Of a DNA stretch of 64,000 nt, positions 36,401 through 48,044 are shown in pieces (the first letter of the stretch is position 1; each line of letters opens with the position of its first letter). The notes beneath the pieces were generated by a model. The model did no database searches. It had not been told where the DNA came from and saw only the letters and a list, made by a program, of their open reading frames with translations. Source of the DNA: Hirudinaria manillensis (Eukaryota > Annelida > Clitellata > Hirudinida > Hirudinidae); NCBI GenBank assembly GCA_034509925.1, contig CM067533.1:4402035-4466034 (forward strand), in the 5' to 3' direction. A program made the translations under genes and the position numbers.

Positions 36401-39400
36401 GCTAATCGTGAATCGGTGCAAGCTATTTTAAGTGAGGACCATTATGTTGGAGTGAGTATGATAATAAAATTTTTTTTAGATTATATAAAGTCTTATTAGA
36501 AAATATAGGCAAAAAACCATTAAACATGGTCAGAGCAAACTCATCATATTGACGTCATGAGGAAAATATGTTTTTATGAGTTTACAAGCCGCTGAATAAG
36601 AAATTATATTTTAATGTCTACATAACGAGTCTACTAGTTAGTTAAATTTCAGTGGTCAGCTGAAGTTTGACGTTGAATGCTCACCACATTAAAAGATATC
36701 CATTTTTTCCTTTTGACGAAAGAGATGGTCACTTATAATGGATAGTGGGAGCATGTGGCTTTCTCGGATGAAAGAAAATATTTAAGGTTGTCTAGATGGG
36801 TATAAACATTAATGGCACAATTTCAGAAAAGAAAAATCTTTTTAAGCAAAAAAATGAAAAAAGGTTCCGCTGAAGGGTCTGGAGAAAAATTTCAGAATTA
36901 GGAACGTCGACTTTTTGCAATCCGGAGGAAGACGAGATTCTCAAAATAAATAATAATGCCCAAGGAACATCTCCTTTTTTCATTTAGAATCAAAAATATT
37001 AATTTCAGTGAATTAAATTAATATTAAATCTTAATAAATCTACTTGGGGTAGTGTCTCCTGAGCTGTTTATATGAATAGGCGCCAGTATGCCAACGAAAA
37101 CAAATCAGACGTGATTTGTAATGTCTGGAAGAAAATTGAAAACGTCATCAAAAATGTGATTTCATCATTGAAAAAATCTTATTTTCAACAAAAAGGAGGA
37201 CAATAACCTATTGAAACATTATTTTACTAATGATTTTAATAATTGTTTCGCCAAAACGCTGAAAATCTTAATTTTTCTGTGGACCATCGTAAAATTATTT
37301 TCATGCCAAAAAAAAAATGAATTTGCTTAATTTCAGCGTAATTCTCCAGAATTTTTGAAAAATTTATGATTTATATGCAATAATACTATGTATGCATCCT
37401 TAATTTGAACTTTATAATTCTTTTTAAACCAAATTACATAAAAAATATTGTAATATTTTTCTAGGCCTGTATATATAATGTCATTTTATAAGTCACGAGG
37501 CATCCCGTTGAACTGCTCATTTGGATGTTTAGAGCCTGTAAAATATGTAAATCCTGGTCGAGATCATAACGGCCCGCCGAAATCCGCGTCGATGTGCTTA
37601 ACGCCAGCCCAACCCAGCTCACTCATTTATTACGATTACCGTCCAACCCTGCTAGTGGGTTGATCATGCAGTTCTCTAAGTTGGACTTTATATTTTCTTC
37701 ATTGCAACAGCTCAGGGATTTCGCTACGGCAGAGATGGAACAGGGTCTCGGATCAGCGATTTTGCCGGGTCGGGTGACCGGGTCAGTGTATCAGATATGG
37801 TATTTGATCCGGTTTACCAGCAATTTTTCTCCTTGCAGCCTTCTATTTACTGAGAAACACATGTTAGTATCATTCAATTGGTGACGACGAGTGAAATTTC
37901 TAAAGCAGGAGCTAGTAACTCAGCTGGATGGAAAAAGTCTGGACATCCATAAGTGTTATTCATTTGAAAGCAACTTACTTAGATCCAGTTCTGAAACAAT
38001 TGCTTTCGTACATTCTTCTGACCAGCAGTTGGCTGTTTAGCAAAGGACTAAATAACATACGAAACTGAGGAATGTTCGTTATATATGCCCAGTCATCCAG
38101 TGGACCAACATTATCTGCGAAAGATAAAAGTACCACAACAGAAACCTGGCAGTGCTATGTCGTTTCATACGTTTGGTTCAAAACATCAAAAAATTTCCCG
38201 TTTGATGAATTTCGAGTACAAGCACGAGAAATTGTTCAACCACATGCATCGCCAACTTTTTTTTGTAATATTAACGAGATCAAGTCAACTGTCTTCGAGG
38301 TCGCGCTATCAATTCCTGCCGGACAGCAGAAGTTTACATTTCGGCTGTTTTCTAAGTATCTAAAAAAAGCTTCGTGTTATTCCTGCGTCATCATCTAAAT
38401 CCGAACGACGTTTTAGTAGCGCTGGTAAAATAACTATCAAAGACCGAGAAAAACTGTGGAAGCTGTAGTGCTACACATGCTCTTAAAAAAGTCCTTGTGG
38501 TATAAAAGTTCATTTCAATAAAGCACTTCTGTTTTCAGTAAGGCTTCAATGGATTTTCATATGAATTAGGGATTGGGTCATCGGGTCAAGAACCGGGTCA
38601 AAATACACCTGGTCGTGTGATGGTCAACAATCCTGATCCGATTTCAATTCTGGGCCACGGGCCGTTACTTTGATCCAGTATGAGAGGGTCTTCGTTCTTA
38701 GTGATTAGCGAGTCCGTGACCGGCCGGTTCTTATCGCCGATCCAGCACCTCTGGGCGAGTTTGCTTTAAATATTGCTGCTTTTATAGCCCCATATATTTG
38801 TAGTTGTGTCGCCACTTGTACCAGCATTTGACAAAATCATTTGCGCATTTGGTGAGTACATGTTGCATGATCAAAAGATGTTGTCGTAACTACATAGCGC
38901 TATACATTTATCAATACTTGAAAGGTATATCTACCGGTTTCGACAGTACTTGAAGTAAATTGGTTTCAGATTTGAAATCAACATGAAAACTAATTCAATG
39001 AAATATGTCACTCTAAAGGAAATAAACTTATTTTTATTAATTAGATCTCAAATAATTGAATTATTATTATTAAAGTGACTTAAAATTACAAAACATTGCT
39101 CTTGGAAAAGATGGCTATCCTAAACTCGTGGACTTTGGGAATTCACTTAATATATCAGCAGGAGACCGATATTCTGATTTTTTAAAGGATTACATCAACT
39201 TAGGGAAATGTCTTTACGAAATGCTCACAGGAGAGGTAGGGAAGTTTAGAAATTCTCATTTTTGGATTGCATTAAGAATATCTTCTGGGTAAGTTAAGCA
39301 TCTAATCAATTACTGTAAAACTGGGGAGAATCTTGCCGAATGTTCTAGACCTTCTGTAAAGGAAAATAAAATAAAATTTGAAATATTGACAGTTATCATG

Positions 39401-42400
39401 AATGGCCATGTGCAAAGCTTTTGGAAGGTTATTTAATGACCACAGGAATTTTTACATAATCAATTAAGTAAGAAAACATAAGAATAAGCATTTCAAAAAA
39501 TTTGTTAAACATTAAAAAAATGTTCATTTCACTTATTATCTATTGTTTTTATCTTTTATTATGTATATATAACGGCTATAACAAGGATCTGGATCTACGG
39601 AAGCAGCCCCGTTCTGGATATGGCAAATGGGAGATTAGAAGTCTTCCGAGGTAGAAGGACCGGGGAGAGCCGTGGATCACCCCATCTCGCTGATCCATTT
39701 GGCGGGTTCAATTCATCGGACATAAATGCAAGGCTGCGCTTTGAAGAAAATTTCGCGATCAAGTGGATAAACTTTGGTGGTGGGGGTGACAGAAGAAGGC
39801 CACCTAGAGCTACACAAAGGCGAGGTAGAATCGCTTCAGTTAGGCAGTAAAGCGACATAAGAAGCCAAAATGTGCTTTCAAGATTCGATCCAATCCAGGC
39901 AGTAACGGACGGCATAAGAAAGGACCGCCAATGAAAGCTCACATAGCCTAAAGTTGAATCAAAATGGAAAATTGGCGAAGACATCTGGCTGATCACTGGA
40001 TGCGGCCAACCCCCGGAAAGCTTTGGGCTTTAGTTTCAAAGAGCTGAAACCTTTGAATAAGAGGGACTTCCACTAATGATCCCTGTCGACAAGCTCCGTG
40101 GAAGAATTTGTCGTAATTAAAGTAACGTGTCTTTGTCACGTCCCTCTCCTTATTGAGGGAATAGTAACTTTTTCAAAGATGTGGAAGACCAAATATCCGT
40201 GTTTTTCAAAAAATGAAACTTATTTTATTCACAATAAAATCTTAACTACAATATCATCAGCAACATCCAGGTTATGTACAGAATTTCTAATAAAGACGAT
40301 CCAATTTAGATAATACACGCTCTCTCGACTCGCTACCGCCTCAGACTCTGACACTCGCTCCAACTCGAACTCGAACTTCATCTCCACTCTACACTCACTC
40401 ACACCGTTTTAGATTTTGCGACAAAATGCATCAATCTTCTCCGTCCCATCAATTACACTCCATCGAATGTTCTGGAAAATTCCACCTCTATCCATGATGC
40501 TGGAAACTCCTCATCGGAGCTTTCCGACAGGGATCCTCAGAGAAGGTCCCCCATCTTCGAACGTTTCGGCCCTTTGAAACCCCTGACGTTCTCCGGGGGT
40601 GGGCCGCATCCGGTGATCAGCCTGTCGGTTTCCATGTGCGGACTCAAAAGCTTAGGCTTTGGAAGGCTCTCATTGGCCTCTTTATGCCATCACGTGCCAG
40701 ACTGGAGCGACTATCGAAAGCTCTCGTTGGCTTCTTTCGTCGCTGCACCTTTGGTTTTACCAAGTTGTGATGGAAGGAAGAGATCTTTCATTTGCAACAA
40801 CGTCAGTAACATCCTAACAGCATGCGACTATCGACGTGAGTTGACGTGAAGAGAAAGCGAAAAAGAAGGAGAGCAAAACATCGAACATCGAATTGTGGCA
40901 GTTGGATAAAAGCGGGAAATTCTCTTGAGATTTGGCAAAACCAAATATTGCGAATCCCTAGAATGAATCCCTAGTTTTAGAAAAGGGCGAAAAGCCTTTT
41001 TTTGTAAGAAAGTTCATTCATGGCAATTGCTAAGCATTAATAATTTTGGATATATTTCTACCCCCGTAACAATCAAATTGTAGACAGTCATGTTCAGAAA
41101 CGTTGCCGATGGTCTGTGCACATAATACAGTGCGTGTCATAAGGTTGGGACACCCACGTTTTTTTAGCCATAATTTTGTTTATAAAAGTCATATATAAAC
41201 CATTTATTTATATGATACGTAGATGTTCATTAGCTACTGGGAGATATTAATTTCAGTGATTTTGGGCAACTATATTTTGTAATTTAAGCAAAAAACTGGA
41301 AATATGATAAAAAGTGAAAGTCGGTGAACCTCATATGAAAGCAAAAATCTTTATTTTTCCGGTTGAAACAAACGTTTAAAATCTAAAATAAATAAAGCTG
41401 ACAATGTGTTTTGTCATTCTTTTTTTAAATACTTCCTGAACTCGATCTTTCATTGATTTCAACAAGAGTTTCAGCCTCTTAATGTCCAACTTTATCATCT
41501 CCTCGCTCAGACATTTTTTGCGATTCAAAGTGCTAGGTTTTTGCATAACATTAGAATATACTTGATTATTGAGGAATCCCAACACATTTTCAGTAGGAAT
41601 TTGGGCCGGAAGTCGAATCAGACCACTTTAAGACATAGATTCTTCTTCTGGAAAATAACCTTTTTTTGGTATTGAGATGTGGATGGAACCATTATTTTGT
41701 TAAAAGATAACCTTATCCATTTTAAATCTAATGTATAGGCATAGGAGGTATTTTTTTTATAATTTAAACACATTCTGAGCAATTTTGTTTCCCCTTTAAG
41801 ACCACCACATCTGATGAACCAAGAGAAGAAATGGCAGCCCAACAATGACCTCCAAAATTTCTTTTCAAAGAGTGATTTTAGGGACTTCTGACATTACGCC
41901 AATAACATTTGGACCCATATGGACTGTCAAACTTAAAATGTTTCTCATCTGAAAAATTGCAATGCTCCAAATCACATTCAAACTCATCATCTCTTCGAGC
42001 CAATTCAATCAAATCCTTTTGTGATGTTTTGTCAAGAATGTCTTCTACTGGCGCTTTCTATACTTTAAAAATCGGCTTCTTCGAAGGTATCTACATATTG
42101 GAGACTTGTTTAAATTCAATTTCAACTTTTTTTCAAGCCCCGTTGAAGAGAATTCGACCTTGCAAGCTTCACGAACAAGAAGTCTCTTTTGACGATGATC
42201 CAGTGTTCGAGGTCTTTCTTATACTTAGGTGGTTCTATAACTATCTGGATCCTTTAAAAATCATCTGAGAACATTTCTGGAACATTTGGACACTTTTGAA
42301 ATTTCAGAAAATGTACGACATATGCCCGGCTACATATGTAGATGGCTAATTGACAGTATAGACCCGTACCCTGTGTTTCAATGCCACCGCAATTATAAAC

Positions 42401-45400
42401 CAAGGACATATTTTCTCAATATTTACAGCCTTTGAGAAAACTTCCCCTGGACGAGGCCTCATCTGATATGCTTCTTAATGTGCCCTGTTCCTATCTGGAC
42501 TTTATTAGAAAGGTCGGTTCATTATTTACTTAATATTTGATTTGTTTCTGCTAAATTTACATTTAAATAGTTCAATTTAAACATGTTTTATTGAAAAGTG
42601 CACTCACTTTCTAGGAGATATTGATTATTTTTCTGGTTGAATGATTTGCAACCATTCAACAGAAATTATCAACATATAAGATCAGATTGAAACAAAAAAT
42701 TTATAACGAATTGTTAACTTCTAAATCCCTCTAAATGTTAAAATAAAATTATAAGTTTTTGTTCTGGTATTACTTCCTTTGTAATTATTCCACTTTCATA
42801 AATCTTTATTTCGGGTAATTACATTGCTTTAATTTCTAAGTGAACTTAATTAAATAAATTTAGTTACCCAAAAATACAGAAATTTTGCGATTAGAAAAGC
42901 CTTTTTCTATAAAACTTTACTTTTATTCCAGAAGACAAAGAAAATTTGAATAACCTAAAAACGCACGCGTAATTATTTTTAAATCGAAAAAATTTCGGTG
43001 CTTACAAAATAAATTTATATAAATTTCAATTAGTAAGTAAAAATTTAGCACATTTCCCGTGTGAAGAGATATGAAAGACACTGATCCTCTAGCTTTGCTA
43101 AGTATAGGAGCTGTTAAAGGAATTTCAAGATAAACTTATTGATTTTGCAGTCTTTACAAAATAATTTTCATTATTTTTTGAACCTTTTCTGCTGTCACCA
43201 AAGCAGAAGAAAGCCTGCAGATGGAGCTACTGGAATTGCTGTCAAATACTTTAGTTAGAGCCAAATAATTCAAAGGAATACTATATTTTCCACATGTTTT
43301 TATTTAACTTGGTGTATGGATGTTCAAATCGATTATTCGATTACTTCCCGACATCCAAATGAATTGAAATTTGGCAAACTTATGTCTCTTAACGTTTAAA
43401 TTTCAAAAATTAGCGTTAAAAACTTTGATTCATTTTTCTTTCAATTAAATTATTAACGGGTTTTAATGCTCATATTTTTTTTTCAACTACACTATTGGTC
43501 CTAGAAGCTCACTGTGATGAGTCATTGCACTAACAGTAGATAAAGACGAACTAGCGGCTAATACAGCAATGATCGTAAACTAAAACAAAGCAGCTTGAGT
43601 AAACTGATGACTATTCTGTTGAAAAAAAACCTCGAATAGATCGAATTCAAAGACCAACTACAACCGACCTTTTTTATTTACAGGCAGAAGAAGCGAAACA
43701 ATAGAGAGTGGAACCAAAAACCATTGATATAATAATGCAAACTATTTTAACAAAACAAGTCTTTAAGCATAAAATCTCATCATATTACATTTTCTATAGC
43801 TAATTCATTTTTTAATAAATATCTGCTATGGAAAACTTCGAAGCATGTACTGGAGCATTATTTTGTTTGAAAATCAAATCTTTTCATAAAAAAAAAAACT
43901 TTCAGAAGGGGGAGGAGATGATTTTCTAGCACTTTGATGCAATCTGATGAGGATTTTATATATCCAGAAAGGCTAATTTATTTAAAATCTCACCGGAAAT
44001 TCACCCCTAAATCATCACTGATCCTGTCCCATGACTTTGGCTGAAAAAAGCTTTCTTCTGTAAACTGGCACAGTGGTACTAGATGCCATAAGGTCCATCA
44101 AGTTAAATTTCTTCTCATTTGAAAAAATAAGAGCCAACTCCAGCCATGCTTGAGGCGCCAACACTACATTAATGTATATAAGTACTTTCTATACTGAAAC
44201 CACTGCTTATGAATGTAAAACAAATGTTGTTTTATAAATATGAAAGATAATATTGGCGCCAACTTTTTTACGTCCTCCCATAGGACGGAGAGTCCTTCTC
44301 TCTCGTCCTCATTGGCCACTTTAAACCGCTGGCGGAGCACCTTTTTCTCGTACCTCAGGCGATTAATGTGGCGCTGTCGCCTGGATTCATACGCCTTCTG
44401 AGGCTCCTTTTCAGAGATGATTCTAAATTTTTCGACACATTTGTCATAAATGAAGTTGCTGAAGGACTTCACTGATCCATCCTTCAGTACCTTTTTCAGC
44501 CCGAGCTTCAGCACCTCATTCAGTCCTGACCAGCTTTCTTTATCGCTTCCTCGAGGAAACCTGATCCTAGTTCACGGGGGACCTTGTTCTGGGCATGAGA
44601 CTCGGACACACTCGGAACTGTGGTGTGACTCCGGTCCGGTGTCGTCCGGCGTTTTGTCTACTTGCACCTTCGCTGTCTCTGTGCTTTGAACCCGCAATTT
44701 GTCTTAGATCGGTGAATCCGGAGTCCCCTTTCAGTCGCGAACGTCCTTCCACATTCGCACCTGCTACCTGGCACGCCATTGTCCGGAGCGCTAGCCATAT
44801 TCGAAAGTCCCGACACTTGAAAGCCGACGTCTGATTTTGGACCTACGTCTCCTCTATAAAGTAATTCATGGATTTATCACCACGAACCTCCTAAACTCCT
44901 TCAAATTTTCTCAATATCACGTAATACGTGGTCACACTCTCAAACTGAAACTGGACACTTGTAAAATAGACGCCACAAAGTTTTCGTTCGTCAATCATGT
45001 GGCAGAGGTCTGGAACTCACTTCCTGAGGAGATAGTGTCGTCTGGTACTTTTTCACGGTTCAAATGCTTGATTACGAATGCGGACCTCTCTTGGTTTTTG
45101 AGTGTTGGAAACTAAATATATGATAATTTTTATTTTTGTTATTCGATTTTTTCCTGCTTCCCCTGTTTTGTCGCGTGCCTTTGATTTCTTGATACTCTTA
45201 AGAGTTGCTTGTTGGTCTTGTTAGAGGCCCTTAAAGGCCCTTTGACCAAATTAAAAAATAAAAATAATAACATTGTTAAATAGTAAATCTTAGAAGCAAA
45301 TGTTTCCTATTTCCTGTAATAACAATCATGATCTCGCCTCCAATAAATCGATTAGTTACTCTGAAAGTCTTCTGATTAACTTTTAGTTTTAAAATTAAAT

Positions 45401-47320
45401 AATAATTTTGCACTATAATTATATAAATATTATGTTTTGTGTAATTTAAATTAAGTTACGTTTATTTAAATTTTGGATGTTTTAACGACCTCGAAGATCC
45501 TTAAGTTTGTTCTTCAGCAAGAGCCAATTTAATAATTTATTTTTACTGACGATTTAATAAGTAGCATGAATGTAACGTAATCCTCCAACTGAATACAAAT
45601 AGTCAGAACACAAATGTTATTACAGTTAACAGATGCAAGCTGTCTCGGAGAAACCGCAGAAAATATTCGAGAATTCAGTTCTTCATTACATGAAACTCCT
45701 TTCATTAAAGTAACTTTCTATGATCTAGCTATAATATTAGAATGTTAGAAGACACACGATCTCAAATTTTTAATTTTTCACTTTGTAGTCGGTATAAAAG
45801 CGTTCTTTATTCCCTTAACGTTTGAAGGATGCTCAAAGAGCTGAATGATTACAAAATTTCTGTCACTTCTTCTATTAGTATATATTGAAATGATTTATGA
45901 TGAAAATAATATATCAGAATTAATGTTTTTGAAATTATACATCTTTTGAATCATTTTGCTTCACAATTTTTATTGCTGACTTTAGCCACGTGAGATCTTA
46001 AGATTTTTCAGTTTTTCTTATCCAGTCAAGAATTCAAAACGCTTCCTGGGACCTTTCTAGAATATCTGACCAAGAATCTACAACACTATTGTACCCATTT
46101 GCTCTTTGCTTTCTGTCTTTGTACCAGTTCATTTTCCTATTATCATTCGTTTTCTCTTGCTGGTTTAGCTATGGCATAAGCGCACAGTCGCACCTAAATT
46201 GTTTAGGTGAAGTGTTATTTGTACATGGTTTTAATCTATATAAATAAAAATGTAACTTTGAAATTTTGACACAACATATTACTCGATTAGACGAATGCTT
46301 TTAGATAGGTTTCATATAATTGTCACAACTGTAACAGGTACAAATATGCTTTTTTTGAAAACCTTGCCATCCATTGGACGTGAAAAAAGACGAACCTTAA
46401 AATTTTTATTAAAAAAGTAAAATTAAGATTAATCAAGATAATCCAATTCATTAATTTAATATTAATATAATAAAATAATTTAATTAACAGTTACATTTTT
46501 ATTTACACCAATATTGTGTCCGGCTCAAATGTGCTCAACGGAGCAGCTAAAAAAATAAGGAACCCACAAACGTTGTGAAATTGTAAAAATAAACATATTT
46601 TAAAATGCGTGCTAATTTCTTTCAATTCAATTTGATCAGATTGAGCCACGGCAACGCTTGGGTGGGGACAGCTAGTAAAAAAATAAATATTTTAACGACA
46701 TAATGAGGAAATACCTATTCCTTCAGTTATTGTTTTCATCAGGTTTGGAGATTAGGGTGGGATGGGGGTGGAAATTCATGAAGGTTGGGAACAATTTCTG
46801 TACCCACTGTCACTCTCTGGTGCAGAATTCCAAAAAATAATTTATTATCTAACTAATAAGTTATTAATAATAATTTGTATTAGAAATATTATTGTCATTA
46901 ATTAAATGAAGGCGCAAGTAAAAATTAACCGAAAATGTCAATAAGAGATGTGTTAATAAAACACATTTTAAAATGAATATAACTAATAAATAATTAGATA
47001 AATTTTTTTTATATCTTTGGCGCTTTGATCGAAGAATTACAATTGGGATGCCCTCTTAAAGAAGGAAGTAAAATCTCCTTTATTTCAAAATGAGGTAATC
47101 ATAATTTTGAATTTTGATCTAATTCGAAGCTAAATTGAGAATCTTGAAATATAACTTCATTTTTCGTTCAACCCCGTATTTCATTTTTAAGATAAAATAT
47201 AGAAGTTTGGATAATCAATCTGCTGCATGGATCTGGGAAAAAATCAAAATGTCCAAAAGTGGACCCATTTTGATAGATGAATGTGATGAGGTTCCTTTTA
47301 TAAAGTGCTGGATTTATTAA
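33452..47320 (+). CDS. Divergent CK1/TTBK-like protein kinase with a shortened activation segment
   Basis: Six exons join in phase: 33452-33628, 34908-35084, 35148-35302, 39076-39235, 42429-42512, 47192-47320 (293 residues). AATAAA lies at 47397. Seen in order: glycine loop LLDSGFFGH (51-59), VILK lysine (77), helix-C glutamate (92) in YMEIANLRKI, hinge LLVMEYL (122-128), catalytic loop VHNDLKLQN (168-176; HND instead of HRD), DFG (189-191), then only 16 residues before DYINLGKCLYEMLTG (208-222), and a C-lobe end LNVPCSYLDFIRK / IKYRSLDNQSAAWIWEK. The helix-C and catalytic-loop context and the end resemble casein kinase 1 and tau-tubulin kinases. The activation loop and peptide-positioning segment seem lost, so it may be a weak kinase or pseudokinase. 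Introns hold many transposons. First and last exons are the least sure; an in-frame ATG at 33374 is an alternative start. Confidence 0.7.
35465..35830 (-). mobile_element. hAT relic in kinase intron 3
   Basis: The minus-strand ORF (35826-35614) contains KMFAIPVTNYQGG, matching the hAT dimerisation motif of the copy at 21.3 kb. The sequence at 35465-35550, reverse-complemented, matches the GC-rich end of the miniature at 20733 (TATGGGATGCATGATCC and CAAGTGGCGGG). It is a decayed member of the same family. Confidence 0.6.
36110..36420. repeat. Right arm of the diverged inverted repeat
   Basis: Reverse-complement partner of 32895-33160; the best shared block is CAATTAAGTAAATCGCC (36135-36151). 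It lies in kinase intron 3. No coding or terminal feature is seen that would assign it to a family. Confidence 0.6.
37730..38753 (+). mobile_element. hAT transposon relic in kinase intron 3
   Basis: The plus strand encodes the hAT C-terminal motif RVIPASSSKSERRFSSAGK (about 38370-38430) with ITIKDREKL after it. The candidate ends CAGAGATGGAACAGG (37730) and CCAGCACCTCTG (38742-38753) are imperfect inverted repeats with the common hAT start CAGAGRTG. GC-rich blocks (GGGTCGGGTGACCGGGT and CGTGACCGGCCGG) lie near both ends. No 8-bp duplication survives, so the exact limits are uncertain. Confidence 0.65.
39600..40125 (+). mobile_element. 3' tail of the endonuclease-bearing LINE (plus copy)
   Basis: Ends with the family's 3' block: CTGATCACTGGATGCGGCC, a degraded GAGCTGAAACCTTTGAA and GATCCCTGTCGACAAGCTCC (about 39990-40105). 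Upstream frames (39620-39850) are arginine-rich and open but not recognised. It lies in kinase intron 4, tail to tail with the minus copy at 40.5 kb. Confidence 0.65.
40480..40790 (-). mobile_element. 3' tail of the endonuclease-bearing LINE (minus copy)
   Basis: The minus strand reads GAAACCGACAGGCTGATCAC, GGATGCGGCCCACCCCCGG, AAAGGGCCGAAACGTTCGAA and GGATCCCTGTCGGAAAGCTC in that order (40640-40515). This is the best preserved copy of the tail block in the window. Confidence 0.75.
41126..42300 (-). mobile_element. Tc1-like transposon relic in kinase intron 4
   Basis: The low-coordinate end carries TACAGTGCGTGTCATAAGGT followed by TGGGACACCCAC, a typical Tc1 terminal repeat. Minus-strand frames give a broken transposase; 41590-41880 matches the relic at 25-330 in reverse (GGAGGTCATTG, CAGATGTGGTGGTC). 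The opposite terminal repeat is not found. Confidence 0.65.
43288..43400 (-). repeat. Dispersed repeat family A, best minus-strand copy
   Basis: The reverse complement holds GACATAAGTTTGCCAAATT, GGAAGTAATCGAATAATCGA and ACCAAGTTAAATAAAAACAT, in the same order as the copy at 22160-22285. Confidence 0.55.
43660..43792 (-). mobile_element. Diverged solo LTR of the copia-type family
   Basis: Aligns along most of its length with the LTRs of the copia-type fossil at 48.9-51.9 kb, sharing ACTATTTTAACAAAACAAGT and the GAAGCGAAACAA to GGAACCAAAAA stretch in the same orientation. It is clearly older than those LTRs. No internal region is attached. Confidence 0.65.
43860..44165 (-). mobile_element. Possible Tc1-like transposase fragment
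   Basis: The minus strand reads ELALIFSNEKKFNLMDLMAS (about 44145-44085), like the [13 protein letters not shown] site of Tc1 transposases, followed by degraded frames. Ends are not seen. Confidence 0.5.
44230..44545 (-). mobile_element. Endonuclease-bearing LINE fragment, linker region
   Basis: The minus-strand ORF encodes LKKVLKDGSVKSFSNFIYDK, then a basic stretch and EREGLSVLWEDVKKLAP. It is a clear paralogue of the ORF at 8363-8647 (SFGDFIYNKGIERF...VGLSILWEDVKRR). It is cut off on both sides. Confidence 0.75.
44820..45265 (+). mobile_element. 3' end of a CR1-like LINE in kinase intron 5
   Basis: The plus-strand ORF (44837-45115) spells DLRLLYKVIHGFITTNLLN, RGHTLKLKLDTCKIDATKFS and VNHVAEVWNSLPEEIVSSGT, the usual C-terminal end of CR1/jockey-type RT proteins. 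It ends in an untranslated tail with repeated GGCCCTT and an A-rich end near 45260. The sequence between this copy and the LINE at 44230-44545 is GC-rich and unassigned. From 45266 to 46234 I see nothing. Confidence 0.75.
46235..46675 (+). mobile_element. Non-autonomous Helitron
   Basis: Starts TCTATATAAATAAAAATGTA after an A and ends GGGGACAGCTAG before a T. This is the classic Helitron layout (5' TC, 3' CTAG, A/T target). A short GC-rich hairpin (CCAC with GTGG around GGCAACGCTTGG) lies just inside the 3' end at 46645-46665. 441 bp, no coding frame. The termini closely resemble insect and other arthropod Helitrons as I remember them. Confidence 0.8.
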
Positions 47321-47810
47321 ACCAATTTTTATCAGTTTCTAGCGAAAGACGGTAGATAAAATTCGTTATCGTTTTGATAAATGCTTTTATTCTTCCAATA
47401 AAGCTTTATTTCAAAATTGTGATATGCTTGCCATTGAGTTGCTTCGATTGAATTTCACTAGTTTCAAAAATAAATTTATTTTCATTATCGATTTATTTTC
47501 ATTTTAGATTCAGGAACTCGGAAGTTATGAAGTAGCTGCATCAATGTATAGTTGCTTAGGGTGACTCCAAATTTCGATTACTCTCTCATTCCTTGTTTAG
47601 TCAGGGATCTTCTTTTAGAGCTTGTCATTTTAATCAATTTAGCAAATAAAAAAATTACTCCATTCATTAAAATTTGTGAATAGAAAAATTTTCAATCCAA
47701 GGGATTCTTGAAATGTTATAATTAATTCTGATTCGTAATACAATGTAACACGATTAACATTTAATTTCCTGTAATTTTTTAAATTATCATTGAAGCATTC
47801 ATCCCCTGGA

Positions 47811-48044
47811 TCAAATTTTGGATGTCATTGATTTACTTAATTTTAAAAGATAATTACTTTTATCAAATAAAGTAAACTTAATTTTAAAGACCCTTGTTTC
47901 AGTTGTAAAGACCCGAGGTCTTTTTGAGGCCGTTTCGTTTTTGTGGTCATGAAGGTACATTACACCCGCACAAGGGTGTAATTCTAAGAGAATTTTGTAA
48001 CCATCCGTTCCTTGAAGTGCAATATGCACTCCACCACCATTTCT
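47811..48044 (-). CDS. Unidentified open frame, possibly an exon
   Basis: The minus-strand frame starts after an acceptor-like CAG near 48045 and reads NGGGVHIALQGTDGYKILLE, LHPCAGVMYLHDHKNE and PRVFTTETRVFKIKFTLF before a stop. The amino-acid pattern (balanced, hydrophobic every second residue) looks like a real beta-rich domain rather than noise. I do not recognise the family and find no partner exon. It could be a host exon or a fragment of an unknown transposon. Confidence 0.3.
   Translation of the reverse strand, partial: RNGGGVHIALQGTDGYKILLELHPCAGVMYLHDHKNETASKRPRVFTTETRVFKIKFTLFDKSNYLLKLSKSMTSKI

Noticed and set aside
39595-39996. Minus-strand 133-codon ORF
   Set aside because: Lies opposite a LINE tail region and has no recognisable domain; taken as a shadow frame.
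47519-47572. Alternative last kinase exon (IQELGSYEVAASMYSCLG)
   Set aside because: Has an acceptor and correct phase, but the exon ending at 47320 resembles the kinase C-lobe better and is followed by AATAAA at 47397.
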